64,000 nt of DNA from Lactiplantibacillus modestisalitolerans (GTDB taxonomy: Bacteria; Bacillota; Bacilli; Lactobacillales; Lactobacillaceae), in contig NZ_BJEA01000011.1 of assembly GCF_005405425.1 (NCBI RefSeq), forward strand, positions 62,001-126,000. The letters run 5' to 3'. The position numbers and the translations under genes are program-made. The notes beneath the pieces are model-generated. The model saw nothing but the letters and a program-made list of their open reading frames with translations, was not told the DNA's origin and did not search any database. Positions 35,857 through 46,975 of the stretch are shown in pieces. Position 1 is the stretch's first letter; every line of letters begins with the position of its first letter.

Positions 35857-37692
35857 TTATTCTTTTAAATGGTAATTATAAGTTGAAACAATAATATTTT
35901 CCCGTGAGTTTAAAACGGCCCGTAACCGCAGACTCGTTTGGTTGTGCAAAATGTTTTGCCACGGTTTCTTTGGTACAAACTGCGGCACGAGGACGGTCGT
36001 CGAAAAATTCCGTTCCGCCGCCCGCTTGGCAATGACATCGCAGAACCGCAGGGTCGGTGTGGCGATTGACCGGTAGGAAGAATGAATATCCACAAACCGG
36101 ACGTCCGGGAACGTTTCTTTAAATTCTGCCGCCGTTTTATGTTCTTTCTCAGGATTTTCATCAAAGGAAACGTGCATGGCAATGACGTAGTCCCCAATTG
36201 ACCGGGCATAGTTAACCGCTTGCGCCGTCACCCGGGTCACGTTTGAAACTAACACAATTACCGTCGCACCGTCATAATTATGCAATGCAGCCTTTTCCTT
36301 GGCCACCACGCGGAGCTGGGCCGCCACGCGAATATAGTGGACATGAATCCGATAGAACATGTACAACAGTAGCGGCATCACGATTAGGTACGGCCAAACG
36401 TTGGCAAAGCGTAACGCAAACAGAATAATAACCAACACAACTGAAATTAAGGCCCCTAATAAGTTAACCGCTGCCTTGAGCCCCCACCAGCTACCGCGTT
36501 CGCGGAACCAGTGCACGATCATCCCTGACTGGGACAACGTAAACGGCACGAAAACCCCCACCGCGTATAACGGAATCAGGAGCGTCGTTTGCCCGTGGAA
36601 AATAATGATTAAAGCAATCGCACCAACGGCTAGGGAAATGATCCCATTCGAATAGCCCAGCCGATCACCACGGTCCATGTACGCGTGCGGCAAGAACTTA
36701 TCTTTTGCCAGATTGTACGCCAAAATTGGAAACGCTGAAAACCCAGTGTTAGCTGCCACGGCTAAAATTAACGCCGTTGATAATTGGAGCAAATAATAAA
36801 AGAGACCATGGCCGAAAACGGCGGTCGCAATTTGAGATAACACGGTGTTCCCTGCTTGCGGTTGAACGCCTAAATAATAGCTTAAGTAAGTAATCCCACC
36901 GAAGAAAACGGCTAAAACAAGCGACATGATTGCTAGCGTATTCGCCGCATTCTTGCGCTTAGGCCGTCTGAAATTTGGGACCGCGTTACTAATTGCTTCA
37001 ACCCCGGTCAGTGACGAAGACCCGGATGAAAATGCCCGTAAGAACAGAACGAGCGTCATCCCTTGGACGGGCGCTCCAACGGCCGCGGAAGCGTGATAGT
37101 CCAGATTGCCGCTTGCAATGTTCATCACGCCCCAGAAAATCATCCCAATAATCATGATGATGAAAAAATAAACTGGCAACGTTAAAAATGACGCCGATTC
37201 GCGCATTCCGCGCAAATTAAGCCCCATAATCGCAATCACGATTAAGACGGCAATTAAAACTTGGTAGTGGGCTAAGGCTGGGATCGCCGCCGTAATTGCT
37301 TCGGTTCCGGAAGTCACCGAAACCGCAACCGTCAGCATATAATCCACGAGTAACGATCCACCGGCAACTAATCCGGCTGGCCGCCCCCAGTTAGTACTAG
37401 CAACGACGTAGGCGCCACCCCCAGATGGGTAGGCTTTAATGATTTGGCGATACGACATCGTAATCGCAAACAACAGGACCAGAACTAAGGCCGCAACGTA
37501 TAACTGATACATTAACGCCGCCGCTGATAACGTAATCAGGACGGTCGTAATTTGTTCAGTCCCGTATGCCACTGACGACAGCGCATCTGACGAAAGCAGC
37601 GCCAGGGCCTTGAACTTGGTGAGCGCTTGCCCACCCTCATCCATGGTTTTTAACGGTTTCCCAATGACCAACCGCTTTAAATAACGCCACAT
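35857..37692 (-). CDS. kimA: KimA-type potassium importer (APC superfamily)
   Basis: The 611-residue product has about twelve membrane helices and a C-terminal cytosolic domain of some 150 residues. The N-terminal region (IGKPLKTMDEGG, LSSDALSSVAYGTEQI, SYRQIIKAYPSGGGAY, GGSLLVDYMLTVAVS) closely resembles Bacillus KimA (YdaO), a high-affinity proton-coupled K+ importer inhibited by c-di-AMP. Many databases label it a generic amino acid permease, which is the alternative. I could not find a ydaO-type c-di-AMP riboswitch upstream, so control may be only at protein level. DarA, a c-di-AMP receptor, is also in the window. Confidence 0.85.
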   Translation of the reverse strand: MWRYLKRLVIGKPLKTMDEGGQALTKFKALALLSSDALSSVAYGTEQITTVLITLSAAALMYQLYVAALVLVLLFAITMSYRQIIKAYPSGGGAYVVASTNWGRPAGLVAGGSLLVDYMLTVAVSVTSGTEAITAAIPALAHYQVLIAVLIVIAIMGLNLRGMRESASFLTLPVYFFIIMIIGMIFWGVMNIASGNLDYHASAAVGAPVQGMTLVLFLRAFSSGSSSLTGVEAISNAVPNFRRPKRKNAANTLAIMSLVLAVFFGGITYLSYYLGVQPQAGNTVLSQIATAVFGHGLFYYLLQLSTALILAVAANTGFSAFPILAYNLAKDKFLPHAYMDRGDRLGYSNGIISLAVGAIALIIIFHGQTTLLIPLYAVGVFVPFTLSQSGMIVHWFRERGSWWGLKAAVNLLGALISVVLVIILFALRFANVWPYLIVMPLLLYMFYRIHVHYIRVAAQLRVVAKEKAALHNYDGATVIVLVSNVTRVTAQAVNYARSIGDYVIAMHVSFDENPEKEHKTAAEFKETFPDVRFVDIHSSYRSIATPTLRFCDVIAKRAAERNFSTTVLVPQFVPKKPWQNILHNQTSLRLRAVLNSRENIIVSTYNYHLKE

Positions 37693-38041
37693 GATAATAA
37701 CTCCTTTGTATGCAAAATAATTACTTTCAAGAAAGCTAAACCAAACTAGATTCTACTACTTTAAATTCGTGAATACTATCTGGTTATGACGAAATCACAC
37801 CTCAATCGGCGCATGTTTTTTACTGACAGTTAATCTTAACGCCCCACCACGGACAAATCAATACCTTCATTCTAAATTATTCGGCATCACCTGGCACTCA
37901 AAGTCACTCTTATTTTTGGTCACCTTAACAATGGCCCTTCCAAAGTAGCTCTGTACCAATTGGGATTAATCTTGCCGTCAGCAGATCAACACCAAATATC
38001 ATCGACCCAAAAGTTAGTTGGGAGCTGCTACGCCCACCAAA
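37693..38041. other. Intergenic region between kimA and groEL
   Basis: About 350 bases. CAAAGGAG stands before the kimA ATG. The rest shows no supportable gene, only short stop-rich frames. A careful look for ydaO riboswitch motifs on the minus strand found none. Confidence 0.5.
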
Positions 38042-38074
38042 AAAGCCCGTCCCTATTAATTAGGAACGAGCTTT
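38042..38074 (-). terminator. Terminator of groESL
   Basis: A 14-bp stem with two mismatches lies about 40 bases after the groEL stop, followed on the minus strand by six T. Confidence 0.88.
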
Positions 38075-38112
38075 AATGTTAAATTCAATTAAATAGATTA
38101 AGCCTGGTTAGC

Positions 38113-39747
<1,635 letters not shown>

Positions 39748-39794
39748 TCACCTCATAATTAGATTTGTTTAAAATATTTGCGGGATTATCCGGA

Positions 39795-40076
39795 TTAGTC
39801 TTCGACTGCGACGATATCCTTTTCATGTAGCACGAGGTACTTAGCGCCGTCATACTTAACTTCCGTACCAGCGTACTTGTCAAACAATACTTGATCGCCG
39901 ACTTTCACGCTTGGCGCAACCTTCGTCCCGTTGTCCAAAACACGACCGTCGTTAACGGCAACAACTTTACCGCTTTGTGGCTTTTCCTTAGCGTTATTGG
40001 CAATAACGATACCGCCAATCGTTTGTTCTTCTTCTTGTTGTTGCAAGATAACGCGATCTCCCAATGGTTTTAACAC
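39795..40076 (-). CDS. groES: Co-chaperonin GroES (10 kDa)
   Basis: Lid of the GroEL cage, 93 residues. It begins [11 protein letters not shown] and has the mobile loop [22 protein letters not shown] that contacts GroEL. It is preceded by a CIRCE operator 24 bases from the start. Confidence 0.99.
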   Translation of the reverse strand: MLKPLGDRVILQQQEEEQTIGGIVIANNAKEKPQSGKVVAVNDGRVLDNGTKVAPSVKVGDQVLFDKYAGTEVKYDGAKYLVLHEKDIVAVED

Positions 40077-40100
40077 GTGAATCCCTCCATTTATTCTTTT

Positions 40101-40127
40101 TTAGCACTCATAAACCTCAAGTGCTAA
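40101..40127 (-). promoter_or_regulatory. CIRCE operator (HrcA site) of groESL
   Basis: TTAGCACTC, a 9-bp spacer and AAGTGCTAA fit the CIRCE consensus (TTAGCACTC-N9-GAGTGCTAA) with a single mismatch. It lies between the promoter and groES, where HrcA would block transcription. Confidence 0.95.
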
Positions 40128-40138
40128 TCACAAATTCA

Positions 40139-40167
40139 ACTATAATCATTTTCATTCTAGAATGCAA
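40139..40167 (-). promoter_or_regulatory. groESL promoter
   Basis: TTGCAT (40162-40167) and TATAGT (40139-40144), 17 bp apart on the minus strand, just upstream of CIRCE. A second TTGACA further upstream has no well-spaced -10. Confidence 0.7.
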
Positions 40168-40264
40168 GTGATTTGTCAATTATTAGTCAAAGAATGTCAA
40201 ATCGACTATAATGGGACTACTTAAGTTATTTTGACCCAAAATCTACCTCAAAGGACGTGAGTTG

Positions 40265-40903
40265 ATGGCTAATCGCCGCCAATCGCTGATTATTCTAATC
40301 GTTTACTTTATTATTTATGCCCTGCCAACCATCCTCGTTGCCAGTTTTCGGCAGTTAGGTGACCAGGTCTTCATCATCCAAACGCTGGACTACTTGATTG
40401 GGGCCCTACTATTGATTTGGTTAGCCACCCGGATGAAGGAAAAAAATCCGCTGGAACGCAAGCAGGCCACTTGGCTGACCACGCTTTTCTGGGGACTCAT
40501 CGGAACCATCTTAGTAATTGTTGGTCAGGCCCTTATTTTACAGGTCACCCAATTACTCGGCCAGTCAACGGCCTCCCAGAACACGACGACCTTACTAACC
40601 GTTGGCCGCCAGTACCCGTTCTTCTTTGCAGCGGTCATCTTAGGCGCCCCCATCATGGAAGAAATCGTCTTTCGGAAAGTGATTTTTGGAAACTTAGTCC
40701 CCGTAACTGGTGCCATTGGCGCTGCCTTGATTTCAAGTATCTTCTTCAGCTTTGCGCACGCCGACGGACACTTTTTCTTGTACGCGTTTATCGGCCTACT
40801 CTTTTGCTGGCTATACCAGCGGACGGGCCGGATCCAAACGTCAGCAATTGCCCACGTTTTAATGAACGCGCTTGTGATCGTGCCGAGTTTACTCGGCCAT
40901 TAA
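40265..40903 (+). CDS. CPBP family intramembrane metalloprotease
   Basis: Membrane protein of 212 residues with about six helices and the three Abi/CPBP motifs: EEIVFR (Glu132-Glu133, Arg136), FSFAH (His165) and HVLMN (His197). These form the metal site of Rce1-like intramembrane proteases. The ATG at 40265 lies nine bases after AAAGGA; a TTG one codon earlier is possible. It is divergent from groES. In lactobacilli relatives can protect against bacteriocins, but no bacteriocin genes are near. Confidence 0.9.
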   Translation: MANRRQSLIILIVYFIIYALPTILVASFRQLGDQVFIIQTLDYLIGALLLIWLATRMKEKNPLERKQATWLTTLFWGLIGTILVIVGQALILQVTQLLGQSTASQNTTTLLTVGRQYPFFFAAVILGAPIMEEIVFRKVIFGNLVPVTGAIGAALISSIFFSFAHADGHFFLYAFIGLLFCWLYQRTGRIQTSAIAHVLMNALVIVPSLLGH

Positions 40904-40941
40904 CCCCTGCAAAACATTTGATTAGCCTGCTGACTAAAAAC

Positions 40942-40975
40942 AAAAAGTGCCCGGACTTCTGCCCAGGCACTTTTT
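40942..40975. terminator. Convergent terminator between CPBP gene and rex
   Basis: A stem built on AAAAAGTGCC and its exact complement, with a partly paired loop, lies between the two convergent genes and has T/A runs both ways. Its last bases overlap the rex stop codon. Confidence 0.88.
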
Positions 40976-41640
40976 TAAGCTTCGCTATCGTCGTCAGAAC
41001 CACCTAGTTGTTCACCGTAGTGTTCGATAAAGTAGATCAAAGTTTGTAATTCGTTAGTCAAGTCAACGTTTTGGACCCGCACCGTCTCCGGTACCGAAAT
41101 CCGCAACGGCGTAAAGTTCATGATTCCCTTCACGTTAGCGTCAACTAATTCATCAGTAATATTTTGAACAACCGACGTTGGCACCGTCAAAATGGCGATC
41201 TCGATTTGTTGTTCCATCAGTTGCTTCTTCAATTCAGTCATTGGATAAACTGGTACACCGCTTTGTACCGTATTAGCAATCGCCTCGTTGACATCAAATG
41301 CAGCCGAAATCCGCACGTTACTATTCTTGTGAAAGTTAAAGTTTAATAACGCATGACCCAGATTCCCAACACCAATCAATGCGACGTTCGTCAGTGTATC
41401 CTGATTCAAGATTTTCTTGAAAAAGGATAGCAGCTTTTCAACGTCGTAACCGTAGCCCCGTTTACCTAGGGCCCCAAAGTACGAAAAGTCCCGGCGAATC
41501 GTTGCGGAATCCACCTTCACTGCTTCGGACAATTCGGTTGACGACACCCGCTTCTTGTCTGCATCTAATAAAATATTCAAATAGCGGTAATAAATCGGCA
41601 ACCGTTTCGCCGTAGCCCGTGGAATTTTTGTTTCTGCCAT
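40975..41640 (-). CDS. rex: Redox-sensing transcriptional repressor Rex
   Basis: NADH/NAD+ sensor that represses fermentation and NADH-consuming genes when NADH is low. A winged helix (about 1-80, with [19 protein letters not shown]) is joined to a Rossmann domain with GVGNLG at 90-95 and a domain-swapping C-terminal helix. The ATG at 41638-41640 has AGGAGG nine bases upstream; a longer in-frame start is unlikely. Two TTGTGAA half-sites flank its promoter, suggesting autoregulation. Product is 221 residues. Confidence 0.95.
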   Translation of the reverse strand: MAETKIPRATAKRLPIYYRYLNILLDADKKRVSSTELSEAVKVDSATIRRDFSYFGALGKRGYGYDVEKLLSFFKKILNQDTLTNVALIGVGNLGHALLNFNFHKNSNVRISAAFDVNEAIANTVQSGVPVYPMTELKKQLMEQQIEIAILTVPTSVVQNITDELVDANVKGIMNFTPLRISVPETVRVQNVDLTNELQTLIYFIEHYGEQLGGSDDDSEA

Positions 41641-41665
41641 TCGGACGCTCCTCCTAATCAAAAGT

Positions 41666-41712
41666 TTGTGAATTTGCTGACACTATTCTAGCATACTACG
41701 CTACTTTGTGAA
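41666..41712 (-). promoter_or_regulatory. rex promoter with two Rex-like half-sites
   Basis: On the minus strand TGCTAGAAT is an extended -10 (hexamer 41685-41690). TTCACAA, half of the Rex operator TTGTGAA-N4-TTCACAA, occurs at 41706-41712 over the -35 and at 41666-41672 just downstream of the start point. Neither has a good second half, so binding is uncertain. Confidence 0.45.
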
Positions 41713-41760
41713 ATAATAATTACTTATTATTCCATATTACTAGGGTGAACCGTGACAATA

Positions 41761-41769
41761 TGCTACAAT
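41761..41769 (+). promoter_or_regulatory. Extended -10 promoter of the ABC-F gene
   Basis: TGCTACAAT is an extended -10 element 40 bases before the GTG start. No convincing -35 hexamer is visible. Confidence 0.5.
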
Positions 41770-41808
41770 TGTGTGGCGAATTGAAATGTGAAAGGAGCTT
41801 AAAAAAGC

Positions 41809-43794
41809 GTGATTTTACTACAAGTACAGCAAGTTATGCGGCGTTTTGGTGCCAATGTCTTGTTCGAAAACGTACAAATGGATATCCAAGAACATGCCCG
41901 GGTTGCCTTAGTCGGTCGCAACGGTGCTGGAAAATCAACCCTCCTCAAAATGATTGCCGGTGAAACCGTCCCTGATGAAGGTCAAATCTCGATGCGGAAA
42001 GGGCTTACAATTGGCTACCTTGCTCAAGACCAAGGACTTGACAGTCGTAACACGATTTGGGAAGAAATGAGCAGTGTTTTTGCTGAATTACATACGCTCG
42101 AAGATCGCATGCACAGCTTGGAACACCAGTTAAGTGATCCAGAAACGATTGCCGACCAAGAAGCTTATCAACAGACTTTGAAAACTTATGATCAAGTGCA
42201 AACGGAATTTCAACAAAAGAATGGTTATGGTTACCAGGCGGAAATTCGGGGCGTGTTGCACGGTTTTCAATTTGATGCCGACGTTTACGATAAATCCGTC
42301 ACCGAACTATCCGGTGGTCAAAAAACGCAATTGGCCTTAGCCAAGTTGCTGCTCGAAAAACGCGACCTATTGATTCTGGACGAACCAACGAACCACTTGG
42401 ACGTTGAAACGCTAACCTGGCTTGAAAGTTATTTGCAGTCGTATAGCGGTGCCCTACTAATTGTTAGCCACGACCGCTACTTCCTCGACCGGGTCGTTAA
42501 CGAAGTCTACGATCTATCCCACCACGAGATGGTTCACTATACCGGAAATTACGACCAATTTGTCCAGAAGAAAGCTGCTCGGATTCAAGCTCAGTGGAAG
42601 CACTACGAAAAACAGCAGGCGGAAATTAGTAAATTAGAAGATTTTGTCAACCGCAACATTGTGCGCGCGTCGACGACTAAACGAGCTCAGGCCCGGCGGA
42701 AGCAGTTAGCTAAGATGGACCGGCTAGACCGACCAGACGGTGATGAAAAGACGGCCCACTTCGGCTTTCACGCCGCTAAACAAAGTGGTAACATCGTCCT
42801 CACCGTTAAGGACGCCGCCGTCGGTTATCAGGACCGGATCTTATCCGAACCCGATAATTTAAACGTTAAAAAACACGAGGCCATCGCAATTGTCGGTCCG
42901 AACGGAATTGGTAAATCGACCTTATTGAAAAGTATTTTAGGCAAGATTCCGTTCATTAAGGGTCAAGCAACGTTCGGAACCAACGTCGTGACCGGCTATT
43001 ACGACCAGGAGCAACGGAACTTGCACGACCGTAAAACGGTGCTCAGTGAACTCTGGGACGAACATCCGACGACGCCCGAAAAGGATATTCGGACGATTTT
43101 AGGAAGCTTCCTCTTTACTGGCGAAGACGTTGATAAGCCAATTCACGCCCTATCCGGGGGTGAACGGGCCCGGTTGTTATTAACGAAGTTAGCGATGCAA
43201 AACAATAACTTCTTAATTTTAGACGAACCGACAAACCATTTGGACATTGACAGTCGTGAAGTCCTAGAAGTTGCGCTAAACGATTTTGATGGCACCATCT
43301 TATTCGTTTCGCATGACCGGTATTTCATTAATCAGGTTGCAACTAGCGTAGTTGAACTAACGCCGGAAGGTACCGAATTATTCTTAGGCGATTACGACTA
43401 TTATATGGATAAAAAACAGGAACAGGCCGAAATCGCGGAAGCTGCGGCTAGCGAAGCCGCTGAACAGGAAGCCGCAGCTAATCCAGAGGCGCCCGAAAGT
43501 GCAGCCAGTGCCGCACCAAAGTCTAAGGGCCAGCAGGATTATCAGGCCAGCAAGCAACAACAACGCCAAAAGCGCAAGCTTGAACGCTCGGTCGCTGCGC
43601 TGGAAGAACGGATCGGTGAACTGGAAACGCAGGCCGACGAAATCCAGCAGCAAATGGTTCAACCGGACAACTTAGCCGACGCGGATAAGTTACAGGATTT
43701 ACAAAAACAGTTAGACGCGGTCAACGAAGCCCACGATCAGACTGAAAATGACTGGATGGCGCAGGCCGAAGAATTGGAAAATTTGGCTGATTAG
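41809..43794 (+). CDS. ABC-F family ribosome-associated ATPase (YdiF-like)
   Basis: Soluble translation factor-like ATPase with two ABC domains and no membrane part. Walker A motifs are GRNGAGKST (about 36-44) and GPNGIGKST (about 365-373); signatures are LSGGQKTQ and LSGGERAR. The linker between domains carries the KHYEKQQAEI helix, and an Ala/Glu-rich linker plus C-terminal coiled coil fill residues 545-661. The start is GTG, 11 bases after AAAGGAG. Position next to rex and tsaD matches Bacillus ydiF. It is not evidently an antibiotic-resistance type; ribosome rescue or protection is inferred. Confidence 0.93.
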   Translation: MILLQVQQVMRRFGANVLFENVQMDIQEHARVALVGRNGAGKSTLLKMIAGETVPDEGQISMRKGLTIGYLAQDQGLDSRNTIWEEMSSVFAELHTLEDRMHSLEHQLSDPETIADQEAYQQTLKTYDQVQTEFQQKNGYGYQAEIRGVLHGFQFDADVYDKSVTELSGGQKTQLALAKLLLEKRDLLILDEPTNHLDVETLTWLESYLQSYSGALLIVSHDRYFLDRVVNEVYDLSHHEMVHYTGNYDQFVQKKAARIQAQWKHYEKQQAEISKLEDFVNRNIVRASTTKRAQARRKQLAKMDRLDRPDGDEKTAHFGFHAAKQSGNIVLTVKDAAVGYQDRILSEPDNLNVKKHEAIAIVGPNGIGKSTLLKSILGKIPFIKGQATFGTNVVTGYYDQEQRNLHDRKTVLSELWDEHPTTPEKDIRTILGSFLFTGEDVDKPIHALSGGERARLLLTKLAMQNNNFLILDEPTNHLDIDSREVLEVALNDFDGTILFVSHDRYFINQVATSVVELTPEGTELFLGDYDYYMDKKQEQAEIAEAAASEAAEQEAAANPEAPESAASAAPKSKGQQDYQASKQQQRQKRKLERSVAALEERIGELETQADEIQQQMVQPDNLADADKLQDLQKQLDAVNEAHDQTENDWMAQAEELENLAD

Positions 43795-43819
43795 CGACCG
43801 AAACTAGTACTATAAAGCC

Positions 43820-43870
43820 AACCTAAATAGGACGCATCACCATTTTCAGGTGACGCGTCCTATTTAGGTT
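43820..43870. repeat. Long perfect inverted repeat between ABC-F gene and tsaD
   Basis: A 16-bp perfect stem, a single mismatch and a further 5-bp stem around a 7-nt loop lie between convergent genes. Strong structure, but no T run on either strand, so a non-classical terminator is the likely role. Confidence 0.7.
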
Positions 43871-43918
43871 CGCAACGAATTGAAACGTCCTACCAATTCG
43901 CCAATTTTGCTTGCTAAC

Positions 43919-44956
43919 TTATTTGACCATTCCCGGCATCCAATCAAATTCCAAACTCGGGTCCGCGTTTAAGCTGGCATCCCCAAATTGATGGTGCTGG
44001 TACTGAACATACCCCGCCGCACCAATCATGGCGCCGTTATCGCCACATAGCTTCAACGGTGCCAGTAAGAGCTCCGTATTAGGGAACGCGGTTGGGAGGT
44101 CTTTTTGCAACCGTTCCCGTAATCCCTGATTAGCCGCCACGCCACCGGCTAACACCAGTTGTTTAACTGGGTACTGCTCTAAAACCCGGTGAGTTTTGCT
44201 AACCAAAACGTCCACCACGCTGGCCTGAAAACTGGCCGCTAAATCATTCTTATCAAGAGTCGCGCCAATTTGATCCGCGTGGTGCACCGTATTGATAAAG
44301 GCACTCTTTAGCCCACTGAAACTAAAGTCAAAGTTATCTTCATCAATCATTGCCCGGGGGAAATTAAAGGTATCGATTCCCGCGTGGGCCATTTGATCAA
44401 TTTCTTTCCCCGCAGGATACGACACGCCTAGCACCCGCCCAATTTTATCGTAGGCTTCGCCCGCTGCGTCGTCACGCGTTTCACCGATAATTTCAAACTG
44501 ACCGTCAGCTTGCATGTAAACTAACTCCGTATGCCCACCAGAAACTAATAGGGCCATTAGCGGAAACTCAAACGGCTTCACAAACCGAGCCGCATAAATG
44601 TGCCCCGCCATGTGGTTAACTGGAATTAGCGGTAAGTGATGGGCGTACGCCACGACCTTCGCCGCGTTGACACCCACTAATAACGCCCCAACTAAACCGG
44701 GCCCGTACGTCACTGCTACGGCATCTAAATCATCGTAAGTAACGTTGGCTTCTTCCAATGCCGACTCAATACAAATCGTGATTTGTTCAATGTGGTGGCG
44801 ACTGGCAACTTCCGGTACGACACCACCAAAGCGCTTGTGACTATTAATCTGTGTGGCAATCACGTTGGATAAAATCTGATGACCATCCGCAACTACGGCC
44901 ACACTTGTTTCATCACAGCTCGATTCAAACGCTAAAATTAAATTCTGCTTTTTCAC
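43919..44956 (-). CDS. tsaD: tRNA N6-adenosine threonylcarbamoyltransferase
   Basis: Catalytic subunit that puts the threonylcarbamoyl group on A37 of ANN-reading tRNAs. The 345-residue ASKHA-fold protein has the ESSCDETS start motif (11-18), metal ligands His115 and His119 in NHMAGH and the C-terminal CGDNGAMI motif. It is the last gene of tsaB-rimI-rimI-tsaD. Confidence 0.97.
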   Translation of the reverse strand: MKKQNLILAFESSCDETSVAVVADGHQILSNVIATQINSHKRFGGVVPEVASRHHIEQITICIESALEEANVTYDDLDAVAVTYGPGLVGALLVGVNAAKVVAYAHHLPLIPVNHMAGHIYAARFVKPFEFPLMALLVSGGHTELVYMQADGQFEIIGETRDDAAGEAYDKIGRVLGVSYPAGKEIDQMAHAGIDTFNFPRAMIDEDNFDFSFSGLKSAFINTVHHADQIGATLDKNDLAASFQASVVDVLVSKTHRVLEQYPVKQLVLAGGVAANQGLRERLQKDLPTAFPNTELLLAPLKLCGDNGAMIGAAGYVQYQHHQFGDASLNADPSLEFDWMPGMVK

Positions 44957-44969
44957 CAGGTACCATCCT

Positions 44970-45419
44970 TCAATCTAAAGTTCGTCGCATCAGCCAAGCA
45001 TCCTCGGCTGGATGTTGATAATAATTTCGCCGCGTTGCGTAACGCGTAAATCCACAACGTTGATAAAGCGCTTGGGCCGCACCATTGCTTGCGCGAACTT
45101 CCAAAAAAACCTGACTGGGGCGTGCTAACGTTGCCAGCCAAGTCTGAATTAGCCAGGTCGCGTGACCCCGGTGCTGCGCAAACGGTGCAACCGCTACGTT
45201 GGTAATTTCCGCTTCATCTAAGACAATTGAACTACTAATAAAGCCGACGGGTTGGGCGTCCGCCCACAGCAACTCATAACGCGCTGTCGGTAACGCCCAA
45301 TCACGCTCAAAAGTCGCAAATTGCCACGGGGCTCCCGCTGGGTAGGCCGCCGCGGCAAGCTTATAACACCGCTGCAAGTCAGCGGCCGTGGTGACCAATG
45401 TTAACCGCCGTTCAGTCAT
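44970..45419 (-). CDS. rimI: GNAT N-acetyltransferase, RimI-like (second copy)
   Basis: A 149-residue GNAT protein with acetyl-CoA motif A ([16 protein letters not shown]) and the C-terminal motif [19 protein letters not shown], typical of RimI enzymes that acetylate the N-terminus of ribosomal protein bS18. It is more diverged than its neighbour and overlaps it by 8 bases. Two adjacent rimI-like genes are common in lactobacilli, and which one modifies bS18 is not clear. Confidence 0.82.
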   Translation of the reverse strand: MTERRLTLVTTAADLQRCYKLAAAAYPAGAPWQFATFERDWALPTARYELLWADAQPVGFISSSIVLDEAEITNVAVAPFAQHRGHATWLIQTWLATLARPSQVFLEVRASNGAAQALYQRCGFTRYATRRNYYQHPAEDAWLMRRTLD

Positions 45420-45999
45420 TCGCCATTACCGGCAACCGGTACGTCATATCAATTGCATCCTCGTGGTCGCCAAAGTAGTAGCGCTTCTTAATGCCCGACT
45501 TTTCAAACCCAAGTTCTAAGTATAATTGTTGCGCGTCAACGTTACTGTAACGTACTTCTAACGTTACCGTTCGATAAGCTAATCGCTGGGCGCGTTTAAT
45601 CATTTCCCGCATTAAAAAGTGCCCCAAACCGCGCCCCTGAAATTCAGGGTGGACGGCAATATTCGTGATGTGGGCGTCTTGACGTCGATCGTCAAAGGCA
45701 CAGCCACAAAACGCAACCAGCCGGTCTTCGTGCCGCATAACGACGTAGAAGCGCCCACTTTGCCGGCGTAGTTCGGTCTTAAAGGCGTTCTCGTCCCACG
45801 GCGTTTTCCCGGCATATACGGCGCGTTCGATGGCTAACATTTCCGGTACGTCCGTAATGAGGGCGCGGGAAAAATAATAACCGGTCGCCCCCACTTGAAC
45901 AATGTGTTGGTCAATCGTCATCACCTGCTGACGGTGCTGGTCATGGTTCGTTGTTAATTTATGAAAATATTCCTTAAATTTTCTCAACATAGGGCGCAT
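45412..45999 (-). CDS. rimI: Ribosomal protein S18-alanine N-acetyltransferase (RimI)
   Basis: GNAT acetyltransferase with motif A in AVHPEFQGRGLGHFLMREMI and the RimI end motif QQLYLELGFEKSGIKKRYY. The 195-residue form has an N-terminal extension of about 25 residues beyond the core; ATG at codon 4 or a later start near the MTIDQ segment is possible. It overlaps tsaB by 26 bases, so these genes are translationally linked. Confidence 0.88.
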   Translation of the reverse strand: MRPMLRKFKEYFHKLTTNHDQHRQQVMTIDQHIVQVGATGYYFSRALITDVPEMLAIERAVYAGKTPWDENAFKTELRRQSGRFYVVMRHEDRLVAFCGCAFDDRRQDAHITNIAVHPEFQGRGLGHFLMREMIKRAQRLAYRTVTLEVRYSNVDAQQLYLELGFEKSGIKKRYYFGDHEDAIDMTYRLPVMAND

Positions 46000-46699
46000 G
46001 ATCCTTTTCTGGGTGCTTGGCTTGCCAATCGTGCTCGGCTTGCGTTAAGCGTAAGTAGTTCGGCACGAAAGCGTGCAAGTTGGCCACGGGAGTCGCCGTT
46101 TGTCCGAGCAAGCCTAACACACCGGCCTGTGGTAAATCTAACTGTGGCCGTGCTCGAATTAAGCGATCTCCCAGCGCAGCCCGCAGCGGTTCAACGTACT
46201 TTTGTACATCCGTTCCAATCAAAACAATCGGTTCATTATAAGTAGCTAATTTTGCCGCCCACTTAGCAACGCTAACGTGCTGATCTTCAATAACAGCAAC
46301 CGGCCGTTGATTTTGAATCCGGTACAGGCCAGCAAAAGCATTATCCCGCCGCGCATCGAACAACGGCGCCACGAGCTGGCCTTCCGTAACAACGTTGGCG
46401 GCCAACGCGGCTAAACTCGAAATACCAACGAGTTCCTTATTAAGAGTGAACGCTAGCGTTTTGGCAGTCGTCACCCCAATCCGGAGCCCGGTATAAGAAC
46501 CGGGTCCCGCGGCAACGACGATTCGATCGAGGTCGGTCGGTTCTAACCCCGATTGGGTCATCGCACGTTCAACGATTGGAAGTAGCGTACTACTATGATT
46601 ACGACCAACGTTAGTCGTTGTGGTGGCTAAAATTTGTTGATCGGCCAAAACTGCCACGCTTAACGGTCGATTCGAAGTATCAATTGCCAACAACTTCAT
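45974..46699 (-). CDS. tsaB: tRNA threonylcarbamoyladenosine biosynthesis protein TsaB
   Basis: Inactive TsaD paralogue that forms the TsaD-TsaB-TsaE complex. It has the ASKHA start LAIDTSNRPLSVAV, the GPGSYTGLRIGVTTAKTLAF motif (about 71-90) and lacks the TsaD histidine pair. The 241-residue gene leads the tsaB-rimI-rimI-tsaD group. Confidence 0.95.
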   Translation of the reverse strand: MKLLAIDTSNRPLSVAVLADQQILATTTTNVGRNHSSTLLPIVERAMTQSGLEPTDLDRIVVAAGPGSYTGLRIGVTTAKTLAFTLNKELVGISSLAALAANVVTEGQLVAPLFDARRDNAFAGLYRIQNQRPVAVIEDQHVSVAKWAAKLATYNEPIVLIGTDVQKYVEPLRAALGDRLIRARPQLDLPQAGVLGLLGQTATPVANLHAFVPNYLRLTQAEHDWQAKHPEKDHAPYVEKI

Positions 46700-46872
46700 A
46701 TTTTTGAAAACTCCTCACTTTGAATTACTTCACATATCTTATCATAATTTGCTTACTTTGAAAGGATTGAGTTTAGCACGATTAAATCCCGCTAAAACCG
46801 CGAGCAAATTAACTTTTCCTGGTACCACTTTTGTCGTGCTGAGCGGCTAATGTAATTTTTTTCGCCGTCTTC

Positions 46873-46922
46873 TTTACACAACCTATACACAGACTTCACC
46901 TTTCCTTGCCTTCACATTTACA
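46873..46922 (+). promoter_or_regulatory. PhoP box array upstream of phnD
   Basis: TTTACA (46873), TATACA (46884), TTCACC (46895), TTGCCT (46906) and TTTACA (46917) are spaced exactly 11 bp apart. The array ends 53 bases before the phnD ATG. It matches those before pstS and the second pstS, so the phosphonate operon should be induced by phosphate starvation through PhoP. Confidence 0.85.
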
Positions 46923-46975
46923 TTCCCTTGTTATGCTACACAAGTAACTAAATTACTTGGAGGTAATTGGAAATT

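Noticed and set aside
35857-37692. Generic amino acid permease
   Set aside because: The N-terminal half and the C-terminal cytosolic domain match KimA better than amino acid carriers, though transport specificity is not proven.
37867-37959. Minus-strand 30-codon frame from TTG in the kimA-groEL gap with a protein-like sequence
   Set aside because: No ribosome binding site, a stop just upstream, no recognised similarity and no conserved context; likely chance or a very old fragment.
37970-37990. CCGTCAGC on the plus strand, reminiscent of the ydaO c-di-AMP riboswitch end
   Set aside because: It lies on the strand opposite to kimA and groEL, and the other riboswitch motifs are missing.
41809-43794. 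Antibiotic-resistance ABC-F protein
   Set aside because: Its position beside rex and tsaD and its C-terminal coiled coil match the core YdiF type and not acquired Vga/Lsa/Msr genes.
45412-45419. Recent duplication of rimI
   Set aside because: The two GNAT products differ widely outside the shared motifs, so this is an old paralogue pair common in the family.
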